DNA of 48,112 nt from Bacteroides sp. (GTDB lineage: Bacteria > Bacteroidota > Bacteroidia > Bacteroidales > Bacteroidaceae), in contig JAFUNS010000013.1 in assembly GCA_017472925.1 (NCBI GenBank), positions 1 through 48,112 on the forward strand. The letters are read 5' to 3'. The position numbers and the translations under genes are program-made. Below are positions 25,302-32,980 of this stretch, piece after piece. Under the pieces are notes generated by a model that had not been told where the DNA came from, ran no database searches, and worked only from the letters and a program-made list of their open reading frames with translations. How positions within the stretch are numbered: the stretch's first letter is position 1; each line of letters begins with the position of its first letter.

Positions 25302-26036
25302 ATGGAATGTATTAAGAATCGTAGAACCATTCGTAAGTATAAGCAACAGGAAGTACCTGCCAGTTTGTTGAATGGATTGTTGGAAGAGGCTTTTCGAGCT
25401 TCGACTATGGGAAATATGCAACTTTATAGTGTAGTTGTAACTCGTGATGAGGAAATGAAAAAGAAGTTGGCTCCAGCACATTTTAATCAACCGATGGTGG
25501 TGGAGGCTCCTGTGGTATTGACATTTTGTGCGGATTTTAACCGTTTCAGTAAGTGGTGTCGTTGTCGGCATGCAGAGCCAGGTTATGATAATTTCCTTTC
25601 GTTTATGAATGCGGCTACCGATGCTTTGTTGGTTACTCAAAACTTTTGTACTTTGGCCGAAGAAAAAGGATTAGGAATTTGTTTCTTGGGTACTACCATT
25701 TATAATCCAGATCCTATCATTGAATTGCTTCGTTTACCGGAATTGGTTATTCCTGTAGCGACGATTACTGTCGGTTATCCGGATGAGTCTCCAATCCAAC
25801 CCGATCGATTGCCGATAGAAGGTTTGTTGCATGAAGAAACATATTGTGATTATACGCCAGAAGATATTGATCGTATATATGCATATAAGGAATCATTGCC
25901 CGAAAACCAACATTTTATTGAAATAAATGCCAAGGAAACGTTAGCCCAGATATTTACAGACATCCGTTATAAGAAAACCGATAATGAATATATGTCTGAA
26001 TCGTTGATGCGTACTTTGGAACGACAGGGCTTTTGA
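25302..26036 (+). CDS. Nitroreductase family flavoprotein
   Basis: Start set at ATG 25302, giving 244 residues beginning MECIKNRRTIRKYKQQEVP; the upstream extension is promoter. FMN-binding NAD(P)H-dependent nitroreductases reduce nitroaromatics, quinones or similar acceptors in the cytosol. The N-terminal RRTIRKY contacts FMN phosphate, and the ASTMGNMQLYSVVV segment lies in the active site. The C-terminal GLGICFLGTTIYNP and PVATITVGYPDE are family-typical. The protein is longer at the C-terminus than the shortest members. Physiological substrate unknown. Converges with dnaA. Confidence 0.88.
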   Translation: MECIKNRRTIRKYKQQEVPASLLNGLLEEAFRASTMGNMQLYSVVVTRDEEMKKKLAPAHFNQPMVVEAPVVLTFCADFNRFSKWCRCRHAEPGYDNFLSFMNAATDALLVTQNFCTLAEEKGLGICFLGTTIYNPDPIIELLRLPELVIPVATITVGYPDESPIQPDRLPIEGLLHEETYCDYTPEDIDRIYAYKESLPENQHFIEINAKETLAQIFTDIRYKKTDNEYMSESLMRTLERQGF

Positions 26037-26060
26037 TATATAGGTGTTGCGATGAAAAGT

Positions 26061-26105
26061 AATTGGCGTGATATTCTAATAAATCTTAAGAATAACACGC
26101 CAATT
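26061..26105. terminator. Bidirectional hairpin between nitroreductase and dnaA
   Basis: AATTGGCGTG (26061-26070) pairs perfectly with CACGCCAATT (26096-26105); the loop carries a second short pair ATTCT/AGAAT. Located between two converging genes. Confidence 0.65.
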
Positions 26106-26128
26106 ATGTAGAAGTGAAGTTTTGCTTT

Positions 26129-27541
26129 TTATCTCTGCCGGATAGAGTTTTCTATTTCTTCGAGTTCTGTTTTGAAAGATTTGTCTACATCCACTAAATC
26201 TTTGACCATCTTGCAAGCATGGAGTACAGTGGCATGATCTCTATTACCAATTAACTGACCTATCTTGGAAGAAGAGTGGTCTGTATGTTTTTTGGCCAAA
26301 TACATAGCTATTTGTCGAACTTGAACAATCTCTCTTTTTCGGGTTTTGGTGTGAATGCTTCTTTCGTCCAAATTATAATGAGCGCAAACCTTTGTGACGA
26401 TTTCGTCGATGGTTACCGGCTTGTTTTCACAACGAACAGCTTTCCGGACAATTCGTTGGGCCAAATCCATATCAATCTCCCGTTTGAAGAGAATAGATTG
26501 TGCTAAAAGAGAATTGACTATACCTTCCAACTCACGCACGCTGTCACTTACATTTTCTGCTATGTAGTTGATAACATTTTCAGGAATATTTAAACCGTCA
26601 CGATGAATTTTATCACGAAGAATGTTTTTTCTTAATTCGGTGTCGGGCTTTTCCATTTCGGCTACCAATCCCCATTTGAAACGTGTAAGCATACGTTCTT
26701 CCATACCTTGAAGCATAACGGGTGCACGATCGGATGTCAAAATAAGCTGCTTGCCATTCTGGTGCAAATGGTTGAAGATGTGGAAGAAGGTATTTTGGGT
26801 CTTAGTAACTCCGGCAAATTCCTGAATATCATCTACTATCAATACATCAATGTTTTGGTAGAACTTCATGAAATTGTTGTAGTTGTTGGTTCTTACCGAA
26901 TCGGTGTATTGTACTTGTAATAAATGTGCTGAAACGTATAGCACTCGCTTTTCAGGATATAATTCCTTAATGCGAGTACCAATGGCATTGGTCAAATGTG
27001 TCTTTCCTACACCCGATGGACCGTAAAGAAACAAAGGGTTGAAGGTGCGTGCCGGATTCTTAGCTACAGTTTCTCCAACAGTGCGTGAAAACTCATTGCT
27101 GCTTCCTTTGATGAAGTTCTCAAAGTTATAATTCGGATTCAGATGTGGGTCCAAATCCTGTGGTGCAGGAGACTGCATAGGATCAGGGGCCGTATTGCCA
27201 TCTGTAATCGGTCTTCTTTTAGGTAGGGCAGGAGAAATATGGTTGCCTTGCCAATCGGTGGTTTTCTGGTTAGGTTTGTCAATTTGTACACTATACATCA
27301 GTTGCGTGCCTTCTTCAATTTCTTTGTTTAAGGTTACACGCAATAAGTCCGCAAACTTTTCTTCTAAGATTTCATAGAAGAAAGGGCTGGGGACGCCAAT
27401 AGTTAAGGCTTTATCCTCGTACTTCAATGGTACGATAGGTTCAAACCAAGTTTTAAAAGTCGTTTCGGGGACATTGTCTCTAATCATCTTCAGACAACGG
27501 TTCCACAAACCGACGTGATTGTTTTCAATCATATCAAACAT
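26129..27541 (-). CDS. dnaA: Chromosomal replication initiator DnaA
   Basis: A 470-residue DnaA; ATG 27532 ([14 protein letters not shown]) is an alternative start. Domain I (1-80), a low-complexity linker with proline, domain III AAA+ with Walker [11 protein letters not shown] and Walker [10 protein letters not shown], and domain IV with the [22 protein letters not shown] signature for DnaA-box binding. It initiates replication at oriC. The neighbours here are nrdJ and a nitroreductase and not dnaN/recF. No cluster of DnaA boxes (TTATnCACA) was noticed nearby, so oriC is probably elsewhere, as in many Bacteroidota. Confidence 0.96.
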   Translation of the reverse strand: MFDMIENNHVGLWNRCLKMIRDNVPETTFKTWFEPIVPLKYEDKALTIGVPSPFFYEILEEKFADLLRVTLNKEIEEGTQLMYSVQIDKPNQKTTDWQGNHISPALPKRRPITDGNTAPDPMQSPAPQDLDPHLNPNYNFENFIKGSSNEFSRTVGETVAKNPARTFNPLFLYGPSGVGKTHLTNAIGTRIKELYPEKRVLYVSAHLLQVQYTDSVRTNNYNNFMKFYQNIDVLIVDDIQEFAGVTKTQNTFFHIFNHLHQNGKQLILTSDRAPVMLQGMEERMLTRFKWGLVAEMEKPDTELRKNILRDKIHRDGLNIPENVINYIAENVSDSVRELEGIVNSLLAQSILFKREIDMDLAQRIVRKAVRCENKPVTIDEIVTKVCAHYNLDERSIHTKTRKREIVQVRQIAMYLAKKHTDHSSSKIGQLIGNRDHATVLHACKMVKDLVDVDKSFKTELEEIENSIRQR

Positions 27542-27569
27542 TTATTAAAAAGCGAAACTTCTACGAATG

Positions 27570-27601
27570 CAAATATCTAAATGAAATTTTAGAAAAACAA
27601 A
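27570..27601 (-). promoter_or_regulatory. Promoter of dnaA
   Basis: Minus strand: TTTG (27598-27601), 20 bp, GATATTTG (27570-27577), one mismatch to the consensus. Leader about 25 nt. Confidence 0.55.
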
Positions 27602-27739
27602 TGGATTTTTTCTTGCTTTTTTGAATTGAAAACTAAGTTTCTTTGTTTCAGTGATTTATAAAATAACCTATTAATTGAAGAACAAAATTAAATTTGTGTA
27701 TTTGTAAGTGCTTGTTTATTAGAGTAATTGTTGTGTCTT

Positions 27740-27789
27740 TACGAGAAAAGGACATAAGTTTATAAAATGAGAAAAGTCCTTTTCCCGTA
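27740..27789 (-). terminator. Hairpin downstream of the MlaD gene
   Basis: A 14-bp stem with one mismatch joins 27740-27753 and 27776-27789 (TACGAGAAAAGGAC against GTCCTTTTCCCGTA). A smaller AAAAAGTCTTTTT palindrome lies nearer the stop. No strong T-run follows, so termination or mRNA stabilisation are both possible. The rest of 27542-27860 shows only the dnaA promoter. Confidence 0.45.
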
Positions 27790-27860
27790 GTTTGACGCAC
27801 TTCTTAAGGCGACTTTGAGAAAAAGACTTTTTGCCGGTTATTTAGAATGTTTCTATATTC

Positions 27861-28754
27861 TTATTTTGTTTGCTTTTCTTTTCTACCGAAAAGTGAGAAG
27901 TGTACATATCGTTTGGGGTGGGACTTCAAATCTTCCAATAATGATGCTGCATTAGCGGTTGTCGTACTTAAGTTATTATACAAAGTTGGGTCGTTGAATA
28001 ACAATCCTATGGTATTGTCTTTACTGTTTAGTTTGTTGGTCAGTAATTGTACATTATATAAGGTAGAGTCTATACGGCTCATGGTAGCAGCGTAGTCTAT
28101 ACCTTTTAGGTTGTGTGTAATAGTGTTGATGTCTTCACTCATAGTTACCAAATTACCCGTAATCTTTGGTAAATCGTTTTTCATTAGTTTGTTCAGTTCG
28201 TTGGTAGTGATGTTCAGATTGGCGGTAACTTGTTCTGCATTATGCAAAGTGGCGGCCAAAGCAGGGTCGGCCAACAATTGGTTTAGTGAACTGAGTATAG
28301 AGTCCATTTTAGGTAACAATTGCTCTATTTTAGGTACCATGGTTTCGGCTACTCCCATAATACCGTTATTGGCAAATCCTTGTAGAGTGTCACCTGGTTG
28401 TAAATAGGATTGGCTTTCCAAATTCAGCAATAAATTCATTTTTACTGTACCCAACATTTCAGTAACTAATTCGCCTTTACTTCCTGAAGGAATACGCATA
28501 TCATTATCTAACTCAACTTCTACGGTTACACTTCCTAACTTTTCATAATTATATTGTATATCACGTACCAAACCTATCTTGTAACCATTGGCAAATACCG
28601 GGCTTGAAGTCGGTAATCCGTTGATGTTGTTAAATTCTACATAATAGGAACGTGATGACTTGAACATGGTTACTCCTCGAAGGTAATTGATTCCGAAGAT
28701 GAGCATGCCTATTGCGAGAATTCCTATAATACCTATTTTTACTTCTTTTCTCAT
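27861..28754 (-). CDS. MlaD/MCE family protein
   Basis: A 297-residue protein with one N-terminal transmembrane segment (about 7-26) and one MCE domain (about 38-115; SYYVEFNNINGLPTSSPVFANGYKIGLV). The C-terminal 180 residues are a helical region with serial Leu/Asn-rich heptads (ITTNELNKLMKNDLPKITG). MCE proteins form hexameric rings that pass phospholipid or other lipids between inner and outer membrane. The partner ATPase and permease (MlaF/MlaE) are not in this window. It follows the amidase gene by 21 bp, which suggests an envelope operon. Confidence 0.85.
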   Translation of the reverse strand: MRKEVKIGIIGILAIGMLIFGINYLRGVTMFKSSRSYYVEFNNINGLPTSSPVFANGYKIGLVRDIQYNYEKLGSVTVEVELDNDMRIPSGSKGELVTEMLGTVKMNLLLNLESQSYLQPGDTLQGFANNGIMGVAETMVPKIEQLLPKMDSILSSLNQLLADPALAATLHNAEQVTANLNITTNELNKLMKNDLPKITGNLVTMSEDINTITHNLKGIDYAATMSRIDSTLYNVQLLTNKLNSKDNTIGLLFNDPTLYNNLSTTTANAASLLEDLKSHPKRYVHFSLFGRKEKQTK

Positions 28755-28775
28755 TTTATGCTAACTTTTATTGAA

Positions 28776-29933
28776 TTATCTATTTCTTTTGAACTCATTG
28801 ATAGCTTCGTTCACGTTTACTTTTTCTCCGTTCTTGAAAGCTACAATAAAAGCATCCTTAAACTTGGAGGCTATCTGACGTTTGGTTCGAAGCACTTTAT
28901 TATAGTCGGTGCTTTCGCCGTATGTATATTTATAAAGGCCTTTTTCGCGATAATGGTTCACGGGTGATAAGCCTTTGAATTGTTTGCTGTTGGCAGGCAG
29001 TTTCTTTTCAGACACTAAAATCTGTACTTTGAATACAGGCTTTCCTCCCACCTTCTTTGTTGTCTTTTTCGGTTGTGAAGTACTCGATGACGTTTTGGTA
29101 GGTTTGGGAGAACTTGCCACCTCTTCGATAGGTGGAAGGTCTTTAGGAGTTACTCCTGTCTGCTGCCCCTTATAACGGGCAAATGCTTGGTAAATACTTT
29201 TGGCCAAAGCGGTCGTTCCTGCATTGCTTAATAAATATTGTTCTTCTTCGGGATTTGAGATATATCCCAATTCGACCAAAACTCCCGGCATGGTGGTTTC
29301 TCTGAGAACGAGGAATCCGGCTTGATGTACTCCTTTATCAATTCGTTTGGCTGTATTCTTGAATTGTTTCTGAATGGCGGTGGCAAATCCTACGCTCTTT
29401 TCCATATTCTTATCTTGTAAGAATTCGAATATGATATAACTTTCCGAAGAATTGGGATTGAAACCGGCATATCGTTGTTCGTAATCGCTCTCGATGAGGA
29501 TTACGGAGTTCTCCTTTTTGGCCACTTCCAAATTATCTTCCGTACGGTGTAATCCTAACGTGTAGGTTTCGGTACCTTTGACGGCACGCCCTTTGGCTAC
29601 AGAATTGGTGTGTATGGAAATAAAAAGGTCGGCTTTGGCATTGTTAGCTATTTGAGCACGTTTGTCAAGTGCTACGAATACATCGCTTTTTCGGGTGTAC
29701 ACCACTTTGACATCCTTACAATTGTCTTGTATGAGTTGCCCTAATTTCAAGGCTACGTTCAGGTTGATGTTCTTTTCTCTGCCTTTGCGTCCGATGGCAC
29801 CGGGGTCACGACCGCCGTGTCCGGGGTCGATAACTACCGTGAAGTCCTGTGCTTCTGCTTCTATACAACAGAAAGGTAGGGCGGACCATAAGCAGCACCA
29901 AAAGAATATTATGTATAGCCTGTTGAATGTCAT
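28776..29933 (-). CDS. N-acetylmuramoyl-L-alanine amidase (Amidase_3)
   Basis: A 385-residue secreted zinc amidase that cleaves the bond between N-acetylmuramic acid and L-alanine in peptidoglycan. A signal peptide covers about 1-28. The Amidase_3 domain starts VVIDPGHGGRDPGA with the zinc-binding histidine, continues with KAKADLF-like ISIHTNS and ends with the VELGYISN segment with the catalytic glutamate. A Pro/Ser/Thr/Lys-rich linker (about 275-300) leads to a SPOR-like C-terminal region (VFKVQILVSE... to the end), which in other bacteria binds septal glycan. Upstream of mlaD. A role in daughter-cell separation is the natural inference. Confidence 0.9.
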   Translation of the reverse strand: MTFNRLYIIFFWCCLWSALPFCCIEAEAQDFTVVIDPGHGGRDPGAIGRKGREKNINLNVALKLGQLIQDNCKDVKVVYTRKSDVFVALDKRAQIANNAKADLFISIHTNSVAKGRAVKGTETYTLGLHRTEDNLEVAKKENSVILIESDYEQRYAGFNPNSSESYIIFEFLQDKNMEKSVGFATAIQKQFKNTAKRIDKGVHQAGFLVLRETTMPGVLVELGYISNPEEEQYLLSNAGTTALAKSIYQAFARYKGQQTGVTPKDLPPIEEVASSPKPTKTSSSTSQPKKTTKKVGGKPVFKVQILVSEKKLPANSKQFKGLSPVNHYREKGLYKYTYGESTDYNKVLRTKRQIASKFKDAFIVAFKNGEKVNVNEAINEFKRNR

Positions 29934-30092
29934 ACGTATGCAATTGCAAAAGTAACTATTTTTAATGAAATCCCAATCAGCAAAACCTTGTTTTCTACCT
30001 TATGGGACGAAAGATGCCATAAAACCCGAAAAAAAGAGGAGTTTTTTGAAGAATGTTTATTAGTTTTGCACCCCGTAATATAAATAGGTACT

Positions 30093-31046
30093 ATGTTGAA
30101 GTTTATCAAGAATTGGACACTTCCTATAGCCATGCTGGTGGGAGCGTTGGGGTATCTTGTCTTGTCAAATCTATCTTTTATAAACCCTGTCAAGCCTTAT
30201 ATTAACGAGGGGATAGCCTGGTTTACTCCTTTTCTTATTTTTGCCCAGTTGTTGCTTACATTTTGTAAGGTAGAGCCTCGCGAGTTATTGCCTAAAGCTT
30301 GGCATCTATGGTTATTGTCTTTTCAAGCTCTTTCATGTGTAGTGTTGGCAGGAGTGTTGTTGATATTTCCTTTGTCCGATGCTTATCGTAGTGTACTCGA
30401 GGGAGCGATGGTTTGTCTGATTTGTCCTACCGCTACGGCTGCTGCGGTCATAACGGGTAAATTAGGGGGAAGCGCATCTACTCTTACCACTTATACTTTA
30501 TTGTCTAATTTATTAGCTGCAATAGCTGTTCCTTTGGTATTTCCTTTGGTGGAACCTCATGAGGGGATGGGCTTTATGGCAGCTTTTTTCAAAATATTAG
30601 GTAAGGTTTTTCCTTTGTTGCTTTCTCCTTTCTTTTTGGCATTGTTGTTACGCTATTGTTTCTCCAAAGTGCATCAAGGTTTGTTGAAGTATCATGGAGC
30701 GGCTTTCTATCTGTGGGCGATAGCTTTGGCTATTGTTACCGGTCAAACGGTTCGTTCGTTAGTAACCAGTACAGCCGATGTTTCTATCGAAATATTGGTA
30801 GCTTTGGCTGGTTTGGTGGCATGTGCCGTACAGTTCTTTTTGGGAAAGAGCATAGGGGGAGTTTATAATGACCGTATCAGTGCGGGACAAGCTTTGGGTC
30901 AAAAAAATACTGTACTTGCCATTTGGATGGCTTTTACCTATCTCAATCCATTGTCATCGGTAGCACCCGGAAGTTATGTCATTTGGCAAAACCTGTTTAA
31001 TAGTTGGCAATTGTGGAAGAAACGAAAACGTGAACAAAAGAGTTAG
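30093..31046 (+). CDS. BASS-family (bile acid:sodium symporter-like) transporter
   Basis: A 317-residue inner-membrane protein with about nine or ten hydrophobic segments and no signal peptide. It fits the BASS/SBF family; the LICPTATAAAVITGKLGGSAS segment resembles the conserved crossover region, with small residues and Thr typical of sodium coordination. Substrates of the family include bile acids and organic anions; none can be assigned here. The gene stands alone, divergent from the amidase, and ends in a hairpin. Confidence 0.8.
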   Translation: MLKFIKNWTLPIAMLVGALGYLVLSNLSFINPVKPYINEGIAWFTPFLIFAQLLLTFCKVEPRELLPKAWHLWLLSFQALSCVVLAGVLLIFPLSDAYRSVLEGAMVCLICPTATAAAVITGKLGGSASTLTTYTLLSNLLAAIAVPLVFPLVEPHEGMGFMAAFFKILGKVFPLLLSPFFLALLLRYCFSKVHQGLLKYHGAAFYLWAIALAIVTGQTVRSLVTSTADVSIEILVALAGLVACAVQFFLGKSIGGVYNDRISAGQALGQKNTVLAIWMAFTYLNPLSSVAPGSYVIWQNLFNSWQLWKKRKREQKS

Positions 31047-31052
31047 CTAATA

Positions 31053-31111
31053 TAACTCATCGTTTTGCGATGAAGAAAACGACGGTTTACTATCAAGAAA
31101 ACGATGAGTTA
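31053..31111 (+). terminator. Long hairpin between BASS transporter and NamZ genes
   Basis: TAACTCATCGTTTT (31053-31066) pairs perfectly with AAAACGATGAGTTA (31098-31111) around a 31-base loop that holds a second near-copy AAAACGACG. It separates two converging genes. Confidence 0.6.
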
Positions 31112-31143
31112 CGTTTGGTAATCCGACGAACTTCTATGCTCTT

Positions 31144-32304
31144 TCATGGATAGAGCAAATATTTCTTTCTCATTTCTTTATATTGATTCAATTCCTTTTG
31201 CCATTCGGATCGGATAGTCACTTCATCTTTTCCAGTGATGATACCCAAACGTACTTTATTGGTACCCATCAATAAATCAAACCACGAAGGGCGGGTAAAG
31301 AAAGTCTCGGTTTTCCCTGCTTTCCGATAAGCAAGGTAGGCATCAATGACATAACTTAATGTCAACCCTTGTGGAGCTTCGGCCTTGCGTAAGTCCTTTC
31401 CATAACAAGGGGTGTCTTTGTGTAAAGGGTTCTTGTCGAAACCGGGCAGACTTTTGGGAGTAAACGAGTAGGAAGATGATAATACAGGGGAACCATATAT
31501 TTGAAAAGGTATGTAAGTTCCACGTCCCACACTTACGGAAGTACCTTCAAAAGGACAGAGTGATGCATAAAGTGCGATGGATTGGTCGTTCGGCAGATTG
31601 GGTGATGGCTTTATGGGGAGGGAATAGGGCTCTCCATGTTTCCATCCTTCTACGGGAATTACGGTGAGTTTGCATTTCATTTTGCCTTTCAGCCATCCTT
31701 CACCGTTAATCATTTGTGCTAATTCGCCTACGGTACATCCATGCAATACAGGAATGGGATGCATTCCCACAAAACTTTTCTTACTAAGCTCGCGTATAGG
31801 GCCATCCACATAATCGCAAGGATTAGGACGGTCGGTTACTATCAGTTGTTTGTTGTTTTCGGCACAAGCTTCCATTACATAATGCATTGTACTAATATAG
31901 GTATAGAATCGGGCACCTACATCCTGTATGTCGAATACCACCACGTCAATGTCAGATAGTTGTGTGGGTGTAGGTTTCTTGTTCTTTCCGTAAAGCGATA
32001 GGATGGGGAGCCCACTTTTTACATCCCGTCCGTTCTTTACCGTTTCGCCGGCATCGGCTTGTCCGCGGAATCCATGTTCGGGAGCGAAAACCTTTTTTAC
32101 TTCGATACCAAGTGAGAGAAGGGTATCAAGCAAATGTATGTGGGTGCTTCCTACCACAGAGGTTTGATTTACTACCAATGCGGTTCGTTTATCTTTTAAT
32201 AAAGGTATAAGTTTTTCGGTTTGGTCGGCACCGTTACGTATTTGGGCATTCAAAGCCAACGCATATCCCAATAATATCAGTAGAATTTTGAATTTCCGTA
32301 TCAT
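31144..32304 (-). CDS. DUF1343 / NamZ-type exo-N-acetylmuramidase
   Basis: Start set at ATG 32304, giving 386 residues with signal peptide MIRKFKILLILLGYALALNAQ; the longer frame runs into the divergent promoter. DUF1343 proteins of the NamZ type remove N-acetylmuramic acid from the non-reducing end of muropeptide-free glycan in cell-wall recycling. Recognised parts are ALVVNQTSVVG, FAPEHGFRGQADAGE, the DIQDVGARFYTYISTM segment with likely catalytic acid, and TDRPNP. Exported location is predicted from the signal. A small GH2/GH43-nagB group lies further right, but no MurNAc-processing genes are adjacent. Confidence 0.85.
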   Translation of the reverse strand: MIRKFKILLILLGYALALNAQIRNGADQTEKLIPLLKDKRTALVVNQTSVVGSTHIHLLDTLLSLGIEVKKVFAPEHGFRGQADAGETVKNGRDVKSGLPILSLYGKNKKPTPTQLSDIDVVVFDIQDVGARFYTYISTMHYVMEACAENNKQLIVTDRPNPCDYVDGPIRELSKKSFVGMHPIPVLHGCTVGELAQMINGEGWLKGKMKCKLTVIPVEGWKHGEPYSLPIKPSPNLPNDQSIALYASLCPFEGTSVSVGRGTYIPFQIYGSPVLSSSYSFTPKSLPGFDKNPLHKDTPCYGKDLRKAEAPQGLTLSYVIDAYLAYRKAGKTETFFTRPSWFDLLMGTNKVRLGIITGKDEVTIRSEWQKELNQYKEMRKKYLLYP

Positions 32305-32323
32305 GCTTTTGGAGATTATTTCG

Positions 32324-32341
32324 TATACTTGCACAAAAATA
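32324..32341. promoter_or_regulatory. Abutting divergent -7 elements
   Basis: Plus strand TATACTTG (32324-32331, one mismatch) for the HD gene and minus strand TATTTTTG (32334-32341, perfect) for the NamZ-type gene are separated by two bases in a 46-bp gap, so polymerase binding at one should block the other. Confidence 0.5.
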
Positions 32342-32350
32342 CTGAAAAAT

Positions 32351-32887
32351 ATGGACGCAATAGCAATTATCAATAAATATTATCCCGAAGAAAATGAACT
32401 GAAACACATCTTGCTTACTCATAGTCGTTCGGTGGCCGACAAGGCTTTGTGGATAGCCGACCGTCATCCGGAGTTGAATCTTGACCGTGACTTTTTGGAA
32501 GAAGCTGCTTTATTGCATGATATCGGAATCTTTCTTACCGATGCCGATGGTATTCATTGTCATGGAGCACATCCTTATATATGTCATGGCTATTTAGGCT
32601 CCGAACTGATGCAGAAAGAAGGTTATCCCCGCCATGCGTTGGTGTGTGAACGTCATACGGGAGCTGGTATGTCGCTCGAAAGTATTGTCAAACAGAATTT
32701 ACCCGTTCCTCATCGCGATATGGTACCCGTTTCGTTAGAGGAACAAGTCGTTTGTTTTGCCGATAAATTCTTCTCCAAGACTCATTTGGATAGAGAAAAA
32801 AGTGTGGAGAAAGCTTTGAAGAGCATTTCTAAATATGGTGAAGACGGGGTGGTACGCTTCAATGAATGGTGTCGTCGTTTTCTGTAA
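32351..32887 (+). CDS. HD-domain hydrolase
   Basis: Start set at ATG 32351 after the divergent promoter, giving 178 residues beginning MDAIAIINKYYPEENEL. The HD domain has a first metal histidine (THSRSVADKAL), the HDIG motif (LLHDIG), and later histidines and aspartates in ICHGYLGSELM and CFADKFFS. It resembles the YqeK-like/HDIG-family nucleotide or phosphohydrolases, but the exact substrate is not predictable. Converges with nothing; the lptD gene follows on the same strand after 93 bp. Confidence 0.75.
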   Translation: MDAIAIINKYYPEENELKHILLTHSRSVADKALWIADRHPELNLDRDFLEEAALLHDIGIFLTDADGIHCHGAHPYICHGYLGSELMQKEGYPRHALVCERHTGAGMSLESIVKQNLPVPHRDMVPVSLEEQVVCFADKFFSKTHLDREKSVEKALKSISKYGEDGVVRFNEWCRRFL

Positions 32888-32915
32888 ACTATCATAAAAA
32901 TAAATTAAAATCGCT

Positions 32916-32953
32916 CCAAATACTTCATATTTGGCGGATAATGCTTAATTTTG
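32916..32953 (+). promoter_or_regulatory. lptD promoter with adjacent hairpin
   Basis: CCAAATA (32916-32922) and TATTTGG (32928-32934) form a perfect 7-bp stem; the -7 element TAATTTTG is at 32946-32953, 27 bases before the lptD start. The hairpin may end the HD transcript or bind a regulator over the -33 region. Confidence 0.5.
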
Positions 32954-32980
32954 CCCTTTCAAAGCGATTAAGATTGAAGA

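Noticed and set aside
27542-27860. Chromosomal origin next to dnaA
   Set aside because: No DnaA-box cluster seen; the hairpin there is explained as end of the mlaD transcript.
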